From contig NZ_FCNY02000001.1 in the NCBI RefSeq assembly GCF_001544575.2, forward strand, positions 186,001-250,000: a stretch of 64,000 nucleotides of DNA. The letters run 5' to 3'. The position numbers were made by a program, and so were the translations under genes. This document shows positions 1-10,125 of the stretch, in pieces. This DNA comes from Caballeronia cordobensis (GTDB taxonomy: Bacteria; Pseudomonadota; Gammaproteobacteria; Burkholderiales; Burkholderiaceae). The notes under the pieces were generated by a model. It worked only from the letters and a program-made list of their open reading frames with translations. It was not told the DNA's origin and ran no database searches. Position 1 is the first letter of the stretch, and each line of letters starts with the position of its first letter.

Positions 1-175
1 GCAGCGCTTTCCGGGCTGGCGTGCCTATGTGCTCACCTCGGACCGCAAGCTTCCGGGCATGCTGCGCCTGCGCGAGTCGACGAAAACGCCGCTCTTCAAC
101 GGCGCGCTCGAATGCCGCCTGTTCCGCTTCGACCTGATCGCGGGCAGCGTGCGCAACCGCCCCGCCGACGAATAA
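1..175 (+). CDS. rlmL: C-terminal end of an RlmL-like 23S rRNA guanine-N2 methyltransferase (5' truncated by window)
   Basis: Only the last 57 codons are inside the window, read in the frame starting at base 2 and ending with TAA at 173-175. The peptide contains LFNGALECRLF followed by FDLIAGSVR, which resembles the end of THUMP-domain class I SAM-dependent rRNA methyltransferases (RlmL/YpsC group, m2G2445 of 23S rRNA). The methyltransferase motifs lie upstream of the window, so the assignment rests on the C-terminal signature alone. Another THUMP-family RNA methyltransferase is possible. The next gene (pepP) is 170 nt downstream on the same strand. Confidence 0.6.
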   Translation, partial: QRFPGWRAYVLTSDRKLPGMLRLRESTKTPLFNGALECRLFRFDLIAGSVRNRPADE

Positions 176-345
176 GCGCCGCCTTCGAAACGAGTATGCA
201 GCGGCGGCGCGCCTGACGCCATTCGGCCAAATGGCATAAGCAAATTGCACGAATCGCAGCCGACACGGCGTCGCCCTTTCATGTGTTTCGGCCTATGCCG
301 AACGGCCGAGTGTCGGCGGGTGAGAGCCGGCGCTACAATCGGCGC

Positions 346-1743
346 ATGAACTCACCGACCGAACTCGCCAGTCCCATCGCCGTCGATATCTACCGCGCGC
401 GTCGCGAGCGCGTGCTCGCCGCGCTGCGTGCGCAAGGCGGCGGCGTCGCCATCGTGCCGACCGCGCCGGAAGTCATGCGCAATCGCGACACGGACTACCC
501 CTTCCGTCACGACAGCTACTTCTACTATCTGACGGGCTTCAACGAACCCGAGGCAACGCTCGTGCTGAACGCGAGCGCTCAAGACGGCGAGCCCGCATCG
601 CTGCTGTTTTGCCGCGAGAAGAACGCGGAGCGCGAGACGTGGGAAGGATTTCGCTTCGGCCCGGACGCCGCGCGCGACGCCTTCGGTTTCGATGCCGCCT
701 TGCCCATCACCGCGCTCGACGAGGAAGTCCCGCGCCTGATCGCCGACAAGCCCGCGCTGCATTACGCGCTCAGCACCTCGGCGGAACTGGATGCGCAAGT
801 GCGCGGTTGGCTCGCCGCCGTGCGCGCGCAGAGCCGCAGCGGCGTGCGAGCGCCCACCCGCGCGGAAAATCTGCTGCCGATTCTCGACGAAATGCGCCTC
901 GTGAAAGACGCGCATGAAATCGCGATCATGCGCCGCGCCGCTTCGATTTCCGCCGAAGCGCACCGCCGCGCAATGCGCGCCTGCCGCCCCGGCATGCGCG
1001 AGTTCGAGATCGAAGCCGAACTGCTGTACACGTTCCGCCGACACGGTGCGCAGGCGCCGGCGTACGGCTCGATCGTCGCGGCGGGCGCGAACGCTTGCGT
1101 GCTGCACTATCCGGCGGGCAACGCGGTCGCGCGTGACGGCGATCTGATTCTCATCGACGCCGCGTGCGAGCTCGACGGCTACGCGTCCGACATCACGCGC
1201 ACCTTTCCCGCGAGCGGCCGCTTCACGCCTGCCCAGCGCGAGCTTTACGACATCGTGCTTGCCGCGCAGGCCGCGGCGGTCGAGGCGACACGCCCCGGCG
1301 TCAGCTTCGACGCGCCGCATCAGGCCGCGTTGAAAGTCCTGTCGCAAGGTTTGCTCGACACCGGCATTCTCGACAAGTCGAAGTTCGGCAGCGTCGACGA
1401 CGTTCTCGCGCAACGCGCCTACGCACGCTTCTACATGCATCGCACGGGACACTGGATCGGCATGGACGTGCATGACGCGGGCGAGTATCGCGACGCCGAA
1501 GGCCCGCTCGACGAGCAAGGCGCGCGTCCCTGGCGCACGCTCGTGCCCGGCATGGCGCTCACGGTCGAGCCGGGACTCTATGTGCGCGCCGCCGAGGACG
1601 TGCCGGAACGGTATTGGGATATCGGCATCCGCATCGAGGACGACGCCGTCGTCACGGAAAACGGCTGTGAGCTGCTGACACGCGAAGTGCCCGTCGCCGC
1701 CGACGAAATCGAAGCGCTGATGCGCGAAACGAACGCAAACTGA
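346..1743 (+). CDS. pepP: Xaa-Pro aminopeptidase (aminopeptidase P, M24B)
   Basis: Cytosolic metallopeptidase that removes N-terminal residues preceding proline; 465 aa. An N-terminal AMP_N-type domain is followed by the pita-bread catalytic fold. The five dinuclear metal ligands are visible: Asp in LIDAACELDGYASD (two Asp), His in HRTGHWIGMDVHD, Glu in LTVEPGLYV and Glu in GIRIEDDAVV. An upstream ATG at 283 is in frame, but the ATG at 346 preceded by CTACAATCGGCGC fits the family start (MNSPTELASP) better. It ends 2 nt before the UbiH-family gene, so the two are probably co-transcribed, the usual pepP-ubiH pairing of proteobacteria. Confidence 0.95.
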   Translation: MNSPTELASPIAVDIYRARRERVLAALRAQGGGVAIVPTAPEVMRNRDTDYPFRHDSYFYYLTGFNEPEATLVLNASAQDGEPASLLFCREKNAERETWEGFRFGPDAARDAFGFDAALPITALDEEVPRLIADKPALHYALSTSAELDAQVRGWLAAVRAQSRSGVRAPTRAENLLPILDEMRLVKDAHEIAIMRRAASISAEAHRRAMRACRPGMREFEIEAELLYTFRRHGAQAPAYGSIVAAGANACVLHYPAGNAVARDGDLILIDAACELDGYASDITRTFPASGRFTPAQRELYDIVLAAQAAAVEATRPGVSFDAPHQAALKVLSQGLLDTGILDKSKFGSVDDVLAQRAYARFYMHRTGHWIGMDVHDAGEYRDAEGPLDEQGARPWRTLVPGMALTVEPGLYVRAAEDVPERYWDIGIRIEDDAVVTENGCELLTREVPVAADEIEALMRETNAN

Positions 1744-1745
1744 CC

Positions 1746-2936
1746 ATGAACGACGTTCAAGGCGCCGAGGCGCACTTCGACTACGACATCGCCATCGTCG
1801 GTGCGGGGCCGGTCGGGCTCGCGCTGGCCGGATGGCTCGCACGGCGCAGCGCGACCTCGCGGCTGTCGGTCGCGCTCATCGACGCACGCACGCCCGAATC
1901 CGCCGCGAACGACCCGCGCGCGCTCGCGCTCTCGCACGGCAGCCGCGTGATGCTCCAGCCGCTCGGCTTTCCCGCCGATGCCACGCCCATCCGCCGCATT
2001 CACGTTTCGCAGCGCGGGCACTTCGGCCGCACGCTGATCGAGCACGACGAACACGAGTTGCCCGAGCTGGGTTATGTCGTGCGCTACGGCTCGCTGGTCG
2101 GCGCGCTCGCCGAGGCCGTGCGCGCGACCCGCACCGACTGGCTCACCGATACTTCCGCGCTCGCCCCGCTGCAGGATAACGACGGCGTCACGCTGCCGCT
2201 GCAATCGGCAGTTGGCGAGCGCGCGATCCGCGTGAAGGTGCTGGTGAATGCGGAAGGCGGCCTGTATCAGAAAGGCGAGTCAGCCGACGATCGCCGCGCG
2301 CGCGATTACGGCCAGACGGCCATCGTCGGGACGGTGAGCGTCTCCGATCCGCGCGCGAACGTCGCGTGGGAACGCTTCACGAACCAGGGGCCGATCGCCC
2401 TCTTGCCGTGCGGCGGCCAGCGCCACGCCGACTATTCGCTCGTCTGGTGCTGCTCGCCCGAAGAAGCCGCGCGCCGCACGCAACTCGACGACGACACGTT
2501 CCTCGCCGAACTCGGCGCCGCCTTCGGCACGCGCATGGGGCGCTTCACGCACATTGCCGGGCGCGCCGCGTTCCCGCTCGGGCTGAGCGCGCTCGATGTG
2601 CTCGTCGACCGGCGCACGGTGGCGATCGGCAATGCCGCGCAGACGCTGCATCCGGTCGCGGGACAGGGCCTGAACCTCGGCCTGCGCGACGCGCTCGCGC
2701 TCACCGACGCCCTTTCCGCCGACGGCGCCGGTCCGCTCGCGCTGGCGCGCTTCGCTCAACGCCGCGCGCTGGACCGGCGTCTGACGATCGGCGCCACCGA
2801 CACGCTCGCGCGCATTTTCACGGTCGATTTCCCGCCGTTCGCCGCGATGCGCGGCCTCGCGCTGACCGCGCTGGAATTCCTGCCGCCGGTAAAAACGGCG
2901 CTCGCCCGCCAGATGATGTTCGGCCAGCGGCGCTGA
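1746..2936 (+). CDS. ubiH: UbiH/Coq6-family FAD-dependent ubiquinone biosynthesis hydroxylase
   Basis: Flavoprotein monooxygenase of ubiquinone ring hydroxylation; 396 aa. The N-terminal Rossmann dinucleotide motif reads IVGAGPVGLALAGWLAR at about residues 16-32. The second FAD motif, GNAAQTLHPVAGQGLNLGLRDA, at about 297-318 is the hallmark of the UbiH/UbiF/VisC/COQ6 family. The ATG follows the pepP stop by 2 nt, implying translational coupling. Within this family the regiospecificity (C6, C5 or C1 hydroxylation) cannot be decided from sequence motifs alone; pepP linkage favours UbiH. Three more ubi genes (ubiE, ubiJ, ubiB) lie about 47 kb away in this window. Confidence 0.9.
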   Translation: MNDVQGAEAHFDYDIAIVGAGPVGLALAGWLARRSATSRLSVALIDARTPESAANDPRALALSHGSRVMLQPLGFPADATPIRRIHVSQRGHFGRTLIEHDEHELPELGYVVRYGSLVGALAEAVRATRTDWLTDTSALAPLQDNDGVTLPLQSAVGERAIRVKVLVNAEGGLYQKGESADDRRARDYGQTAIVGTVSVSDPRANVAWERFTNQGPIALLPCGGQRHADYSLVWCCSPEEAARRTQLDDDTFLAELGAAFGTRMGRFTHIAGRAAFPLGLSALDVLVDRRTVAIGNAAQTLHPVAGQGLNLGLRDALALTDALSADGAGPLALARFAQRRALDRRLTIGATDTLARIFTVDFPPFAAMRGLALTALEFLPPVKTALARQMMFGQRR

Positions 2937-3158
2937 GCCGGCACGGCTAGCACGGAAAAAGGGCAATCGTCTGCGCTGAAGTCAGGAACTTATCCTCTAT
3001 GAACGCGCGCTCTTTCATAGAAGATTTAAAGACTTGCATGAGATTGCTCTTAAATTCAGCAGCCTATTCGCGCTAAAATACGCGTTTCCCTTTCAGCAAT
3101 GTTGCATCCGCCGGACGCGGCGTCACCGCGTGACGACCGAGCGGATCCTTTAGCCTTT

Positions 3159-4253
3159 ATGCCCACCATCGGTTCACACGTCCTGCGCAATAACCTGTTC
3201 GTCGCCCCGATGGCAGGCGTCACCGATCGCCCGTTCCGGCAACTGTGCAAACGCATGGGCGCGGGCTACGCGGTGTCGGAGATGGTCGCGTCGAACGCGC
3301 AGCTCTGGAAAAGCGAGAAGACGATGCGCCGCGCGAACCACGCGGGCGAGGTCGAGCCGATTTCGGTGCAGATCGCAGGCGCCGACCCGCAGATGCTCGC
3401 GCAAGCCGCGCGGCACAACGTGGCGAACGGCGCGCAGATCATCGATATCAATATGGGCTGCCCGGCCAAGAAGGTCTGCAACGTCGCGGCGGGGTCCGCG
3501 CTGCTTCAGAACGAACCGCTCGTCGCGCAGATCGTGACGGCGGTGGTGCAGGCGGTCGGCATCGGGCCGGACGCGGTGCCCGTCACGCTCAAGATTCGCA
3601 CGGGGTGGAACCGCGAGAACAAGAACGCGCTCACCATCGCCAGGATCGCCGAGGACGCCGGCATTGCCATGCTCACCGTCCACGGCCGCACGCGCGCCGA
3701 TCTCTACAAGGGCGACGCGGAGTATGAAACCATCGCGGCCGTGAAGGCGTCGGTGAAAATTCCCGTCGTCGCGAACGGCGACATCACCACGCCGGAAAAA
3801 GCGCGCGAGGTGCTCGCCGCCACGCACGCCGACGCCATCATGATCGGCCGCGCGGCGCAGGGCCGTCCGTGGCTGTTCCGCGAGATCGACTATTTTCTGC
3901 AGACGGGCGAGCGCCTGCCGCCGCCGCGCATCGACGAGATCCAGCAGGTGATGAACGAGCACCTGGAAGATCACTACGCCTTTTACGGGGAATTCACGGG
4001 CGTTCGGACTGCGCGCAAGCACATCGGCTGGTACACTCGCGGCCTTTCCGGCGCCAACACCTTCCGGCACCGGATGAATACGCTGGACACGACCAAAGAA
4101 CAATTGCTCGCTGTCAACGAATTCTTTGACGCACAAAAGGCGTTGTCGGACCGTCTCGTCTATGTGGACGAATGCGGTGACGCCGAAGATGCGGACGGGG
4201 AAGAATCGTGTGGCGGGCACAACAATACGACAGACCGACTGATTGCCGCATGA
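3159..4253 (+). CDS. dusB: tRNA-dihydrouridine synthase B
   Basis: FMN-dependent enzyme reducing uridine to dihydrouridine in tRNA; 364 aa. The TIM-barrel start LRNNLFVAPMAGVTDRPFR and the catalytic cysteine in NMGCPAKKV (about residue 107) are present, as is the FMN-phosphate region VANGDITTPEKA. An in-frame ATG at 3099 would add 20 residues unlike the family; ATG 3159 gives the normal N-terminus. The stop TGA overlaps the ATG of fis (ATGA), the classic dusB-fis operon. The upstream 220 bp are AT-rich and hold an 8-bp dyad (see findings). Confidence 0.95.
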   Translation: MPTIGSHVLRNNLFVAPMAGVTDRPFRQLCKRMGAGYAVSEMVASNAQLWKSEKTMRRANHAGEVEPISVQIAGADPQMLAQAARHNVANGAQIIDINMGCPAKKVCNVAAGSALLQNEPLVAQIVTAVVQAVGIGPDAVPVTLKIRTGWNRENKNALTIARIAEDAGIAMLTVHGRTRADLYKGDAEYETIAAVKASVKIPVVANGDITTPEKAREVLAATHADAIMIGRAAQGRPWLFREIDYFLQTGERLPPPRIDEIQQVMNEHLEDHYAFYGEFTGVRTARKHIGWYTRGLSGANTFRHRMNTLDTTKEQLLAVNEFFDAQKALSDRLVYVDECGDAEDADGEESCGGHNNTTDRLIAA

Positions 4254-4483
4254 GCAGACATAACATCGAACAATGCGTCCGCCAGAGCCTCGACAACTAC
4301 TTTCAGGACCTGGACGGCTCCAACCCGCACGACGTGTACGACATGGTGATTTCGTGCGTGGAAAAACCGATGCTCGAAGTCGTGCTCGAGCAGGCGGGCG
4401 GAAATCAATCGCTCGCGGCCGAGTATCTCGGCATCAACCGCAACACGCTACGCAAGAAGCTTCAGCAGCACGGATTGATTTGA
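4250..4483 (+). CDS. fis: Fis-family nucleoid/transcription factor
   Basis: Small DNA-bending protein, 77 aa, shorter at the N-terminus than the 98-residue E. coli Fis, as is common in Burkholderiales. The C-terminal helix-turn-helix reads GNQSLAAEYLGINRNTLRKK, the Fis/NtrC C-terminal HTH. The four-base ATGA overlap with dusB means translational coupling. It likely acts on rRNA promoters and DNA topology as in other proteobacteria. The shorter N-terminal arm leaves open whether the inversion-stimulating function of enteric Fis is kept. Confidence 0.93.
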   Translation: MSRHNIEQCVRQSLDNYFQDLDGSNPHDVYDMVISCVEKPMLEVVLEQAGGNQSLAAEYLGINRNTLRKKLQQHGLI

Positions 4484-4547
4484 TTCATCGGACTGAGGCG
4501 AGCGCCTTGGTCCGGCCTGGTTTCCCTTTTCGGTTTCAGTGTTCATC

Positions 4548-6113
4548 ATGATCAAGCAAGCGCTCCTCTCCGTTTCCGACAAATCCGGCATCGTCGATTT
4601 CGCCAAATCGCTGTCGGCGCTCGGCGTCAAGCTCCTTTCGACCGGCGGCACGGCGAAACTGCTCGCCGACGCAGGCCTGCCCGTGACCGAAGTCGCCGAC
4701 TACACCGGCTTTCCGGAAATGCTCGACGGGCGCGTGAAGACGCTGCATCCCAAGGTTCATGGCGGCATTCTCGCGCGCCGCGACTTGCCCGAGCACGTGG
4801 CTGCGCTCGAAGAACACGACATTCCGACCATCGACTTGCTGGTCGTGAATCTGTATCCGTTCGTGCAGACGGTCGCGAAGCAGGAAAGCTCGCTGGAAGA
4901 CGCGATCGAGAACATCGATATCGGCGGGCCGACCATGCTGCGCTCGGCGGCGAAGAATCATCGCGACGTGACGGTGATCGTCGATCCGGCCGATTACGCC
5001 ACCGTGCTCGACGAAATGCGCGCGAACAGCAATAGCGTCGGCTACACCACGAAATTCCGTCTCGCGACGAAGGTCTTCGCGCACACCGCGCAGTACGACG
5101 GCGCGATCACGAACTATCTGACGAGCCTGACCGAGGCGCTTCAGCACTCGGACCGCAATACGTATCCGGCCACGTTCAATCTGGCGTTCGAGAAGGTGCA
5201 GGACCTGCGCTACGGCGAGAACCCGCACCAGAGCGCAGCGTTCTATCGCGACGTGTCGGTGCCCGCCGGCGCGCTCGCCAACTACGAACAGTTGCAGGGC
5301 AAGGAGCTGTCGTACAACAACATCGCCGATTCGGACGCCGCGTGGGAATGCGTGAAGACGTTCGACGCGCCCGCGTGCGTCATCATCAAGCACGCGAATC
5401 CGTGCGGCGTGGCGCTCGGCGCGAATTCGCTCGAAGCGTACTCGAAGGCGTTCCAGACCGATCCGACTTCCGCGTTCGGCGGCATCATCGCGTTCAATCG
5501 CGAAGTGGACGAAGCCGCGGCGCAGGCCGTCGCGAAGCAGTTCGTCGAAGTGCTGATCGCGCCGGCGTTCAGCGTTGAGGCGCGCGCCGTCTTCGCGGCG
5601 AAGCAGAACGTGCGCCTCCTGCAAATCGCGCTCGGCGACGGTCACAACACGTTCGACCTGAAGCGCGTCGGCGGCGGCCTGCTGGTGCAATCGCTCGATG
5701 CGAAGAACGTGCAGCCGCACGAACTGCGCGTCGTGACCAAGCGCCATCCGACGCCGAAGGAAATGGACGATCTGATGTTCGCGTGGCGCGTGGCGAAGTT
5801 CGTGAAGTCGAACGCCATCGTGTTCTGCGCGAACGGCATGACGATGGGCGTCGGCGCGGGCCAGATGAGCCGCGTGGACTCGGCGCGCATCGCGGGCATC
5901 AAGGCGCAGAACGCCGGTCTGACGCTGAACGGCACGGCGGTGGCTTCGGATGCCTTCTTCCCGTTCCGCGACGGCCTCGATGTCGTCGTGAACGCGGGCG
6001 CGACGTGCGTGATCCAGCCGGGCGGCTCGATGCGCGACGACGAAGTGGTCGCCGCCGCCGACGAGCACAACATCGCCATGATCTTCACCGGCACACGTCA
6101 CTTCCGTCATTAA
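4548..6113 (+). CDS. purH: Bifunctional AICAR formyltransferase / IMP cyclohydrolase
   Basis: Catalyses the last two steps of de novo IMP synthesis; 521 aa. The N-terminal IMP cyclohydrolase (MGS-like) domain begins [18 protein letters not shown] and includes [11 protein letters not shown] and [14 protein letters not shown]. The AICAR transformylase half contains the KHANPCGVA motif with catalytic Lys and His. ATG 4548 is chosen over the in-frame ATG 4539 because it gives the family start MIKQALLSV. It lies 64 nt after fis and is closed by a strong terminator at 6137-6178. Confidence 0.97.
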   Translation: MIKQALLSVSDKSGIVDFAKSLSALGVKLLSTGGTAKLLADAGLPVTEVADYTGFPEMLDGRVKTLHPKVHGGILARRDLPEHVAALEEHDIPTIDLLVVNLYPFVQTVAKQESSLEDAIENIDIGGPTMLRSAAKNHRDVTVIVDPADYATVLDEMRANSNSVGYTTKFRLATKVFAHTAQYDGAITNYLTSLTEALQHSDRNTYPATFNLAFEKVQDLRYGENPHQSAAFYRDVSVPAGALANYEQLQGKELSYNNIADSDAAWECVKTFDAPACVIIKHANPCGVALGANSLEAYSKAFQTDPTSAFGGIIAFNREVDEAAAQAVAKQFVEVLIAPAFSVEARAVFAAKQNVRLLQIALGDGHNTFDLKRVGGGLLVQSLDAKNVQPHELRVVTKRHPTPKEMDDLMFAWRVAKFVKSNAIVFCANGMTMGVGAGQMSRVDSARIAGIKAQNAGLTLNGTAVASDAFFPFRDGLDVVVNAGATCVIQPGGSMRDDEVVAAADEHNIAMIFTGTRHFRH

Positions 6114-6136
6114 TTCGCGTATTTCCAGATAACATG

Positions 6137-6178
6137 GGCCTGTTTGCGCTGAGCACGGCGCAAACAGGCCTTATGTTT
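6137..6178 (+). terminator. Rho-independent terminator of purH
   Basis: Perfect 13-bp stem GGCCTGTTTGCGC (6137-6149) and GCGCAAACAGGCC (6158-6170) with an 8-nt loop, followed by TTATGTTTT. It sits 24 nt after the purH stop and separates purH from ruvCAB. Confidence 0.85.
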
Positions 6179-6202
6179 TGAACCAGCGTAAAACGCGAAC
6201 GA

Positions 6203-6745
6203 ATGAGAATACTAGGCATCGATCCCGGCCTGCGCGTGACCGGCTTCGGCATCATCGAGAAGCACGGGCACACGCTCCATTACGTGACGAGCGGCGTCAT
6301 CAAGACATCGGACGCCGATCTGCCTTCGCGTCTCAACACGATTTTCAGCGGCATTTCCACGCTCGTCGCGCAGCACAATCCGGATCAGGCCGCGATCGAA
6401 AAAGTCTTCGTCAACGTCAATCCGCAATCGACCCTGCTGCTCGGGCAGGCGCGCGGCGCCGCGATCTGCGGGCTCGTCGCGAGCGGCGTGCCGGTTGCCG
6501 AGTACACCGCGCTTCAATTGAAGCAGGCGGTCGTCGGCTATGGACGCGCGACCAAGGAACAGATGCAGCAGATGGTCGTGCGGCTCCTGAACCTGTCCGG
6601 CGTGCCAGGCACCGACGCCGCCGACGCGCTCGGCATGGCGATCTGTCACGCGCACGGCGGCACGGGGCTCGCAGCGCTCGGCGGCATCGCGCCGTCGCTT
6701 GCGAAGAAAGGCTTGCGCGTGCGGCGCGGGCGTCTCATCGGTTAA
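6203..6745 (+). CDS. ruvC: Holliday junction resolvase RuvC
   Basis: Crossover junction endonuclease that resolves four-way junctions made mobile by RuvAB; 180 aa, normal length. The catalytic carboxylates are in place: Asp in [13 protein letters not shown] (residue 7), Glu in AAIEKVFVN (about 66) and the C-terminal acidic pair in [14 protein letters not shown] (about 138-150). It starts the ruvC-ruvA-ruvB group, with ruvA 21 nt downstream. Confidence 0.97.
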   Translation: MRILGIDPGLRVTGFGIIEKHGHTLHYVTSGVIKTSDADLPSRLNTIFSGISTLVAQHNPDQAAIEKVFVNVNPQSTLLLGQARGAAICGLVASGVPVAEYTALQLKQAVVGYGRATKEQMQQMVVRLLNLSGVPGTDAADALGMAICHAHGGTGLAALGGIAPSLAKKGLRVRRGRLIG

Positions 6746-6766
6746 CACTTCTCTTAAGCTCGAACT

Positions 6767-7348
6767 ATGATCGGTCGCATTGCCGGCGTTCTGCTGGAAA
6801 AAAATCCGCCGCATCTGCTCGTCGACTGCAACGGCGTCGGCTACGAAATCGACGTGCCGATGAGCACGTTCTACAACCTGCCGAACGCCGGCGAGAAAGT
6901 CGTGCTGCTCACGCAGTTGATCGTGCGCGAGGATGCGCATCTGCTGTATGGCTTTCTCACCGCGCAGGAACGCTCGACGTTCCGCGAGTTGCTGAAGATC
7001 AGCGGCATTGGCGCGCGCATGGCGCTGGCCGTGCTCTCGGGCATGAGCGTGCACGAACTCTCGCAAACCGTCACCACGCAGGACGCCGCACGCCTCACGC
7101 GCGTGCCGGGCATCGGCAAGAAGACGGCGGAGCGCCTTTTGCTCGAACTGAAAGGCAAGCTCGGCGCGGATCTCGGCGCGATCGCGGCGACAGTTTCGCA
7201 GTCGGATCACGCGTCGGATATTCTCAATGCGCTGCTCGCGCTCGGCTATTCCGAGAAGGAAGCACTCGCTGCGATCAAGAACGTGCCTTCGGGAACGGGC
7301 GTGTCGGAAGGCATCAAGATGGCGTTGAAGGCGCTGTCGAAAGGGTGA
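6767..7348 (+). CDS. ruvA: Holliday junction branch migration subunit RuvA
   Basis: Tetrameric junction-binding protein that loads the RuvB motor; 193 aa. It has an N-terminal OB fold ([20 protein letters not shown]) and two helix-hairpin-helix motifs, [18 protein letters not shown] and [19 protein letters not shown]. The C-terminal domain III, which contacts RuvB, ends in a family-like [13 protein letters not shown]. Its partner ruvB is not adjacent: a lipoprotein gene of different character lies between them. Confidence 0.97.
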   Translation: MIGRIAGVLLEKNPPHLLVDCNGVGYEIDVPMSTFYNLPNAGEKVVLLTQLIVREDAHLLYGFLTAQERSTFRELLKISGIGARMALAVLSGMSVHELSQTVTTQDAARLTRVPGIGKKTAERLLLELKGKLGADLGAIAATVSQSDHASDILNALLALGYSEKEALAAIKNVPSGTGVSEGIKMALKALSKG

Positions 7349-7419
7349 CACTTGAAGCGGCGACTGGCGCGTCCGGCCGCCGCGGCAATCCGGAATCACA
7401 ACAACGCAGTTAGAAAATC

Positions 7420-7911
7420 ATGAAGTTTGCCGTCACCGCAGTCTGCGCCCTCACGCTCCTCGCGGGCTGTAGTTCGTTAGGACAAGCCTATCCGTTCCCG
7501 ACCAGGGAAGACGCTTTCGCATCGCTCCAGGCTCAGGGAAGATCTCTGTATCTGCTGACGTTCGACGAGAATGGCTGTTATGCAGGAAAGACTCGCTTGC
7601 AACCCGACGCAGCGTTCACGCCAGTGAGAGTGGTGCCGAACCAGCGCCTCGTCATCGAATCCGACAATGTGATCGTGATGACAGTAGCTTTCACGCCGCG
7701 TGAGAAGGGTCGCTATTGGCTCACATCGGTCGAAGGTCCCGTTCAGCGCGATCCCGACGAAACGTTTTTCCAGGCGATCACGCGCGGCGAGAAGCGGCAG
7801 GTCATCATTGGAGTGACCGAAATGGACGACGCCACGCAGCAACTGAAGCCCGTGAAACTGGTAAAACTCTATCCTCGTCACAAGTCCGCTTTGTGCATTA
7901 AGCTCGACTAG
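7420..7911 (+). CDS. Putative lipoprotein of unknown function inserted between ruvA and ruvB
   Basis: 163 aa, not recognised. A lipoprotein signal is clear: short basic start MKFAV, hydrophobic core and lipobox LLAGC with the lipidated cysteine at residue 17. The mature part (about 147 aa) is predicted mostly beta, with two further cysteines (NGCYAG and the near-terminal ALCIKLD) that could form a disulfide. It begins 71 nt after ruvA and ends 65 nt before ruvB on the same strand, with no convincing Shine-Dalgarno. Codon use includes AGG, AGA and TTA-like codons that neighbours avoid, which suggests later acquisition. A role in recombination is not implied by position alone. Confidence 0.75.
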   Translation: MKFAVTAVCALTLLAGCSSLGQAYPFPTREDAFASLQAQGRSLYLLTFDENGCYAGKTRLQPDAAFTPVRVVPNQRLVIESDNVIVMTVAFTPREKGRYWLTSVEGPVQRDPDETFFQAITRGEKRQVIIGVTEMDDATQQLKPVKLVKLYPRHKSALCIKLD

Positions 7912-7976
7912 CGCTGCCCGCCGTAGTACGCCGGAGGCCCCGCGTGCCGGCGCGGGAGGCGAGTTACAATCGACCC

Positions 7977-9038
7977 ATGATCGAAACCGACAAACTCGCC
8001 GCCGAACGCGTCATCTCGGCCACGCCCGTCTCGCCGAACGAGGAAGCGTTCGAACGCGCGCTGCGTCCGCACAAGCTCGACGAATACATCGGGCAGGAGA
8101 AGGCGCGCGGCCAGCTCGAAATCTTCATCGAGGCGGCGAAGCGCCGTTCCGAAGCACTCGATCATGTGCTGCTGTTCGGGCCGCCGGGTCTCGGCAAGAC
8201 GACGCTCGCGCATATCATCGCGCGGGAAATGGGCGTGAATCTGCGGCAGACGTCGGGGCCGGTGCTGGAGCGCGCGGGCGACCTCGCCGCGCTGCTCACG
8301 AATCTCGAAGCGAACGACGTGCTGTTCATCGACGAAATTCACCGGCTTTCGCCGGTCGTCGAGGAAATCCTGTATCCGGCACTCGAGGATTATCAGATCG
8401 ACATCATGATCGGCGAAGGGCCGGCCGCGCGCAGCGTGAAGCTCGATCTTCAGCCGTTCACGCTCGTCGGCGCGACTACGCGCGCGGGCATGCTGACGAA
8501 TCCGCTGCGCGACCGCTTCGGCATCGTGTCGCGGCTGGAGTTTTACAACGCAAGTGAGTTGGCGCGCATCGTCGCGCGGTCGGCGTCGCTGTTGAAGGCG
8601 GATATCGTCAACGAGGGCGCGCTGGAAATCGCGAAGCGTTCACGCGGCACGCCGCGTATCGCGAACCGGCTGCTGCGGCGCGTGCGCGACTACGCCGAAG
8701 TGAAGGCGGACGGCATGATCACCGCCGACGTTGCCGATAAAGCGCTGAAGATGCTCGACGTCGATCCCGTCGGCTTCGACCTGATGGACCGCAAGCTGCT
8801 CGAAGCGATCCTGCACAAGTTCGACGGCGGGCCGGTTGGCGTGGACAATCTCGCCGCGGCCATCGGCGAAGAGCGCGATACGATCGAAGACGTGCTCGAA
8901 CCGTATCTGATCCAGCAAGGCTTTTTGCAGCGCACGCCGCGTGGGCGTGTCGCGACCATGCTCACCTATCGGCACTTCGGCCTCGCCGCGCCGGACGCGG
9001 GGCCCATCCGCGATCTCTGGGATACCAACAAGGGCTAG
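7977..9038 (+). CDS. ruvB: Holliday junction branch migration ATPase RuvB
   Basis: AAA+ hexameric motor of branch migration; 353 aa. The Walker A motif is [12 protein letters not shown], Walker B is LFIDEIHRL, sensor 1 is [18 protein letters not shown], and the C-terminal winged-helix region ends TYRHFGL. The family start is ATG 7977 ([12 protein letters not shown]), after TTACAATCGACCC; an in-frame ATG at 7944 is less likely. The stop overlaps by 4 bp the stop of the convergent phosphatase gene. Confidence 0.97.
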   Translation: MIETDKLAAERVISATPVSPNEEAFERALRPHKLDEYIGQEKARGQLEIFIEAAKRRSEALDHVLLFGPPGLGKTTLAHIIAREMGVNLRQTSGPVLERAGDLAALLTNLEANDVLFIDEIHRLSPVVEEILYPALEDYQIDIMIGEGPAARSVKLDLQPFTLVGATTRAGMLTNPLRDRFGIVSRLEFYNASELARIVARSASLLKADIVNEGALEIAKRSRGTPRIANRLLRRVRDYAEVKADGMITADVADKALKMLDVDPVGFDLMDRKLLEAILHKFDGGPVGVDNLAAAIGEERDTIEDVLEPYLIQQGFLQRTPRGRVATMLTYRHFGLAAPDAGPIRDLWDTNKG

Positions 9039-9685
9039 GCGCGCTTGCGCAGATTGTCGTCGTCGGTATCGGTCGAAAGATGCGCGATATCGCCCCACGA
9101 CACGACCGCCGCGCCGCCGTCCGCATAGTCCACTACGTTGACGCTGCAATTGAGGAGCGGCCAGTTGCGCGGCTCCTGCAGCGACAGCTTCTTCGCGAAT
9201 CGATACACGCAGTCGAGCACGCCGCCGTGCGCCACCACCGCGATGCGGCCGTCCGGATGCGCGGCGACGATCGGTTCCATCGCATGCACGATACGGTGAT
9301 AGAAGACGCGCTGCGATTCGCCGTCGCCGGGCGGCGCGAAACCGGGGTCGCGCGTCTGCCATTCGATGTATTCGGCGGGAAACTTGTCGTTGATCTCGTC
9401 GCTGTCGTGGCCCTGAAACGCGCCGTAGAAACGCTCGCGCAGGCTTTCCGACAGACGCAAGTCGAGACCGAGGGCATCCGCGAAAGGCCGCGCCGTCTGC
9501 TGCGCGCGTTGCAGGTCGCTGGAATAGACCGCATCGATCCGCCCTTCGCGCGCGAGCCGCTGACCGAGCTGTTCCGCCTGCAGCAAGCCATGCTCGGACA
9601 AAGGAATGTCGATATGCCCTTGAATGCGCTTGATGGCGTTCCAGCCGGTTTCGCCGTGGCGGATGAAGAGAACCTGAGTCGTCAT
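9035..9685 (-). CDS. Histidine phosphatase (phosphoglycerate-mutase-like) family protein
   Basis: 216 aa. The phospho-accepting RHG motif is in [11 protein letters not shown] (residues about 6-16), with the second catalytic histidine in [11 protein letters not shown]. The sequence [13 protein letters not shown] is typical of GpmB/CobC-like broad-specificity phosphatases rather than true glycolytic mutases. The substrate is unknown. It is the last gene of a tightly packed minus-strand set: its start overlaps the dtd stop by 4 nt, so it probably shares a transcript with tyrS and dtd. Confidence 0.88.
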   Translation of the reverse strand: MTTQVLFIRHGETGWNAIKRIQGHIDIPLSEHGLLQAEQLGQRLAREGRIDAVYSSDLQRAQQTARPFADALGLDLRLSESLRERFYGAFQGHDSDEINDKFPAEYIEWQTRDPGFAPPGDGESQRVFYHRIVHAMEPIVAAHPDGRIAVVAHGGVLDCVYRFAKKLSLQEPRNWPLLNCSVNVVDYADGGAAVVSWGDIAHLSTDTDDDNLRKRA

Positions 9686-10125
9686 GGTCGCACCTGAAGC
9701 CAGAAAGTCACCGGCCCGTCGTTGACGAGCGACACCTGCATTTCCGCGCCGAATTCGCCGGTCTCGACGATCGGATGCTTCGCGCGAGCTTGCTGGACGA
9801 AGTAGTCGAAGAGCCGTTTGCCTTCGTCCGGCGGCGCGGCCGGCGTGAAACTCGGGCGCAGGCCGCTGTTTGTGTCGGCGGCGAGCGTGAATTGCGAGAC
9901 GAGCAGCAAACCGCCGCCGGTGCTTTGCACCGAGAGATTCATCTTGCCCGCTGTGTCGCTGAACACGCGGTAGGAGAGCACTTTGGCGAGGAGCTTGTCG
10001 GCGGCGGCTTCGTTGTCGTCGCGTTCAGCGCAGACGAGCGCGAGCAGGCCCGCGTCGATTGCGCCGGTCACGCGTTCGCCTACGCGCACATCGGCGCGCT
10101 TCACGCGTTGAATCAGCGCGATCAT
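9682..10125 (-). CDS. dtd: D-aminoacyl-tRNA deacylase
   Basis: Hydrolyses D-aminoacyl-tRNAs (and Gly-tRNA-Ala), protecting translation; 147 aa. It has the N-terminus [15 protein letters not shown], the catalytic region LLVSQFTL and the cross-subunit Gly-cisPro equivalent NDGPVTFWL near the C-terminus. The ATG at 10125 overlaps the tyrS stop (ATGA), which suits a functional pairing because TyrRS mischarges D-Tyr. The reading frame stays open upstream, but sequence before this ATG is the tyrS shadow. Confidence 0.95.
   Translation of the reverse strand: MIALIQRVKRADVRVGERVTGAIDAGLLALVCAERDDNEAAADKLLAKVLSYRVFSDTAGKMNLSVQSTGGGLLLVSQFTLAADTNSGLRPSFTPAAPPDEGKRLFDYFVQQARAKHPIVETGEFGAEMQVSLVNDGPVTFWLQVRP

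Noticed and set aside
4536..6110. Long open frame opposite purH (minus strand)
   Set aside because: It mirrors purH codon for codon at high GC and yields an Arg/His/Val-rich product with no domain; a shadow.
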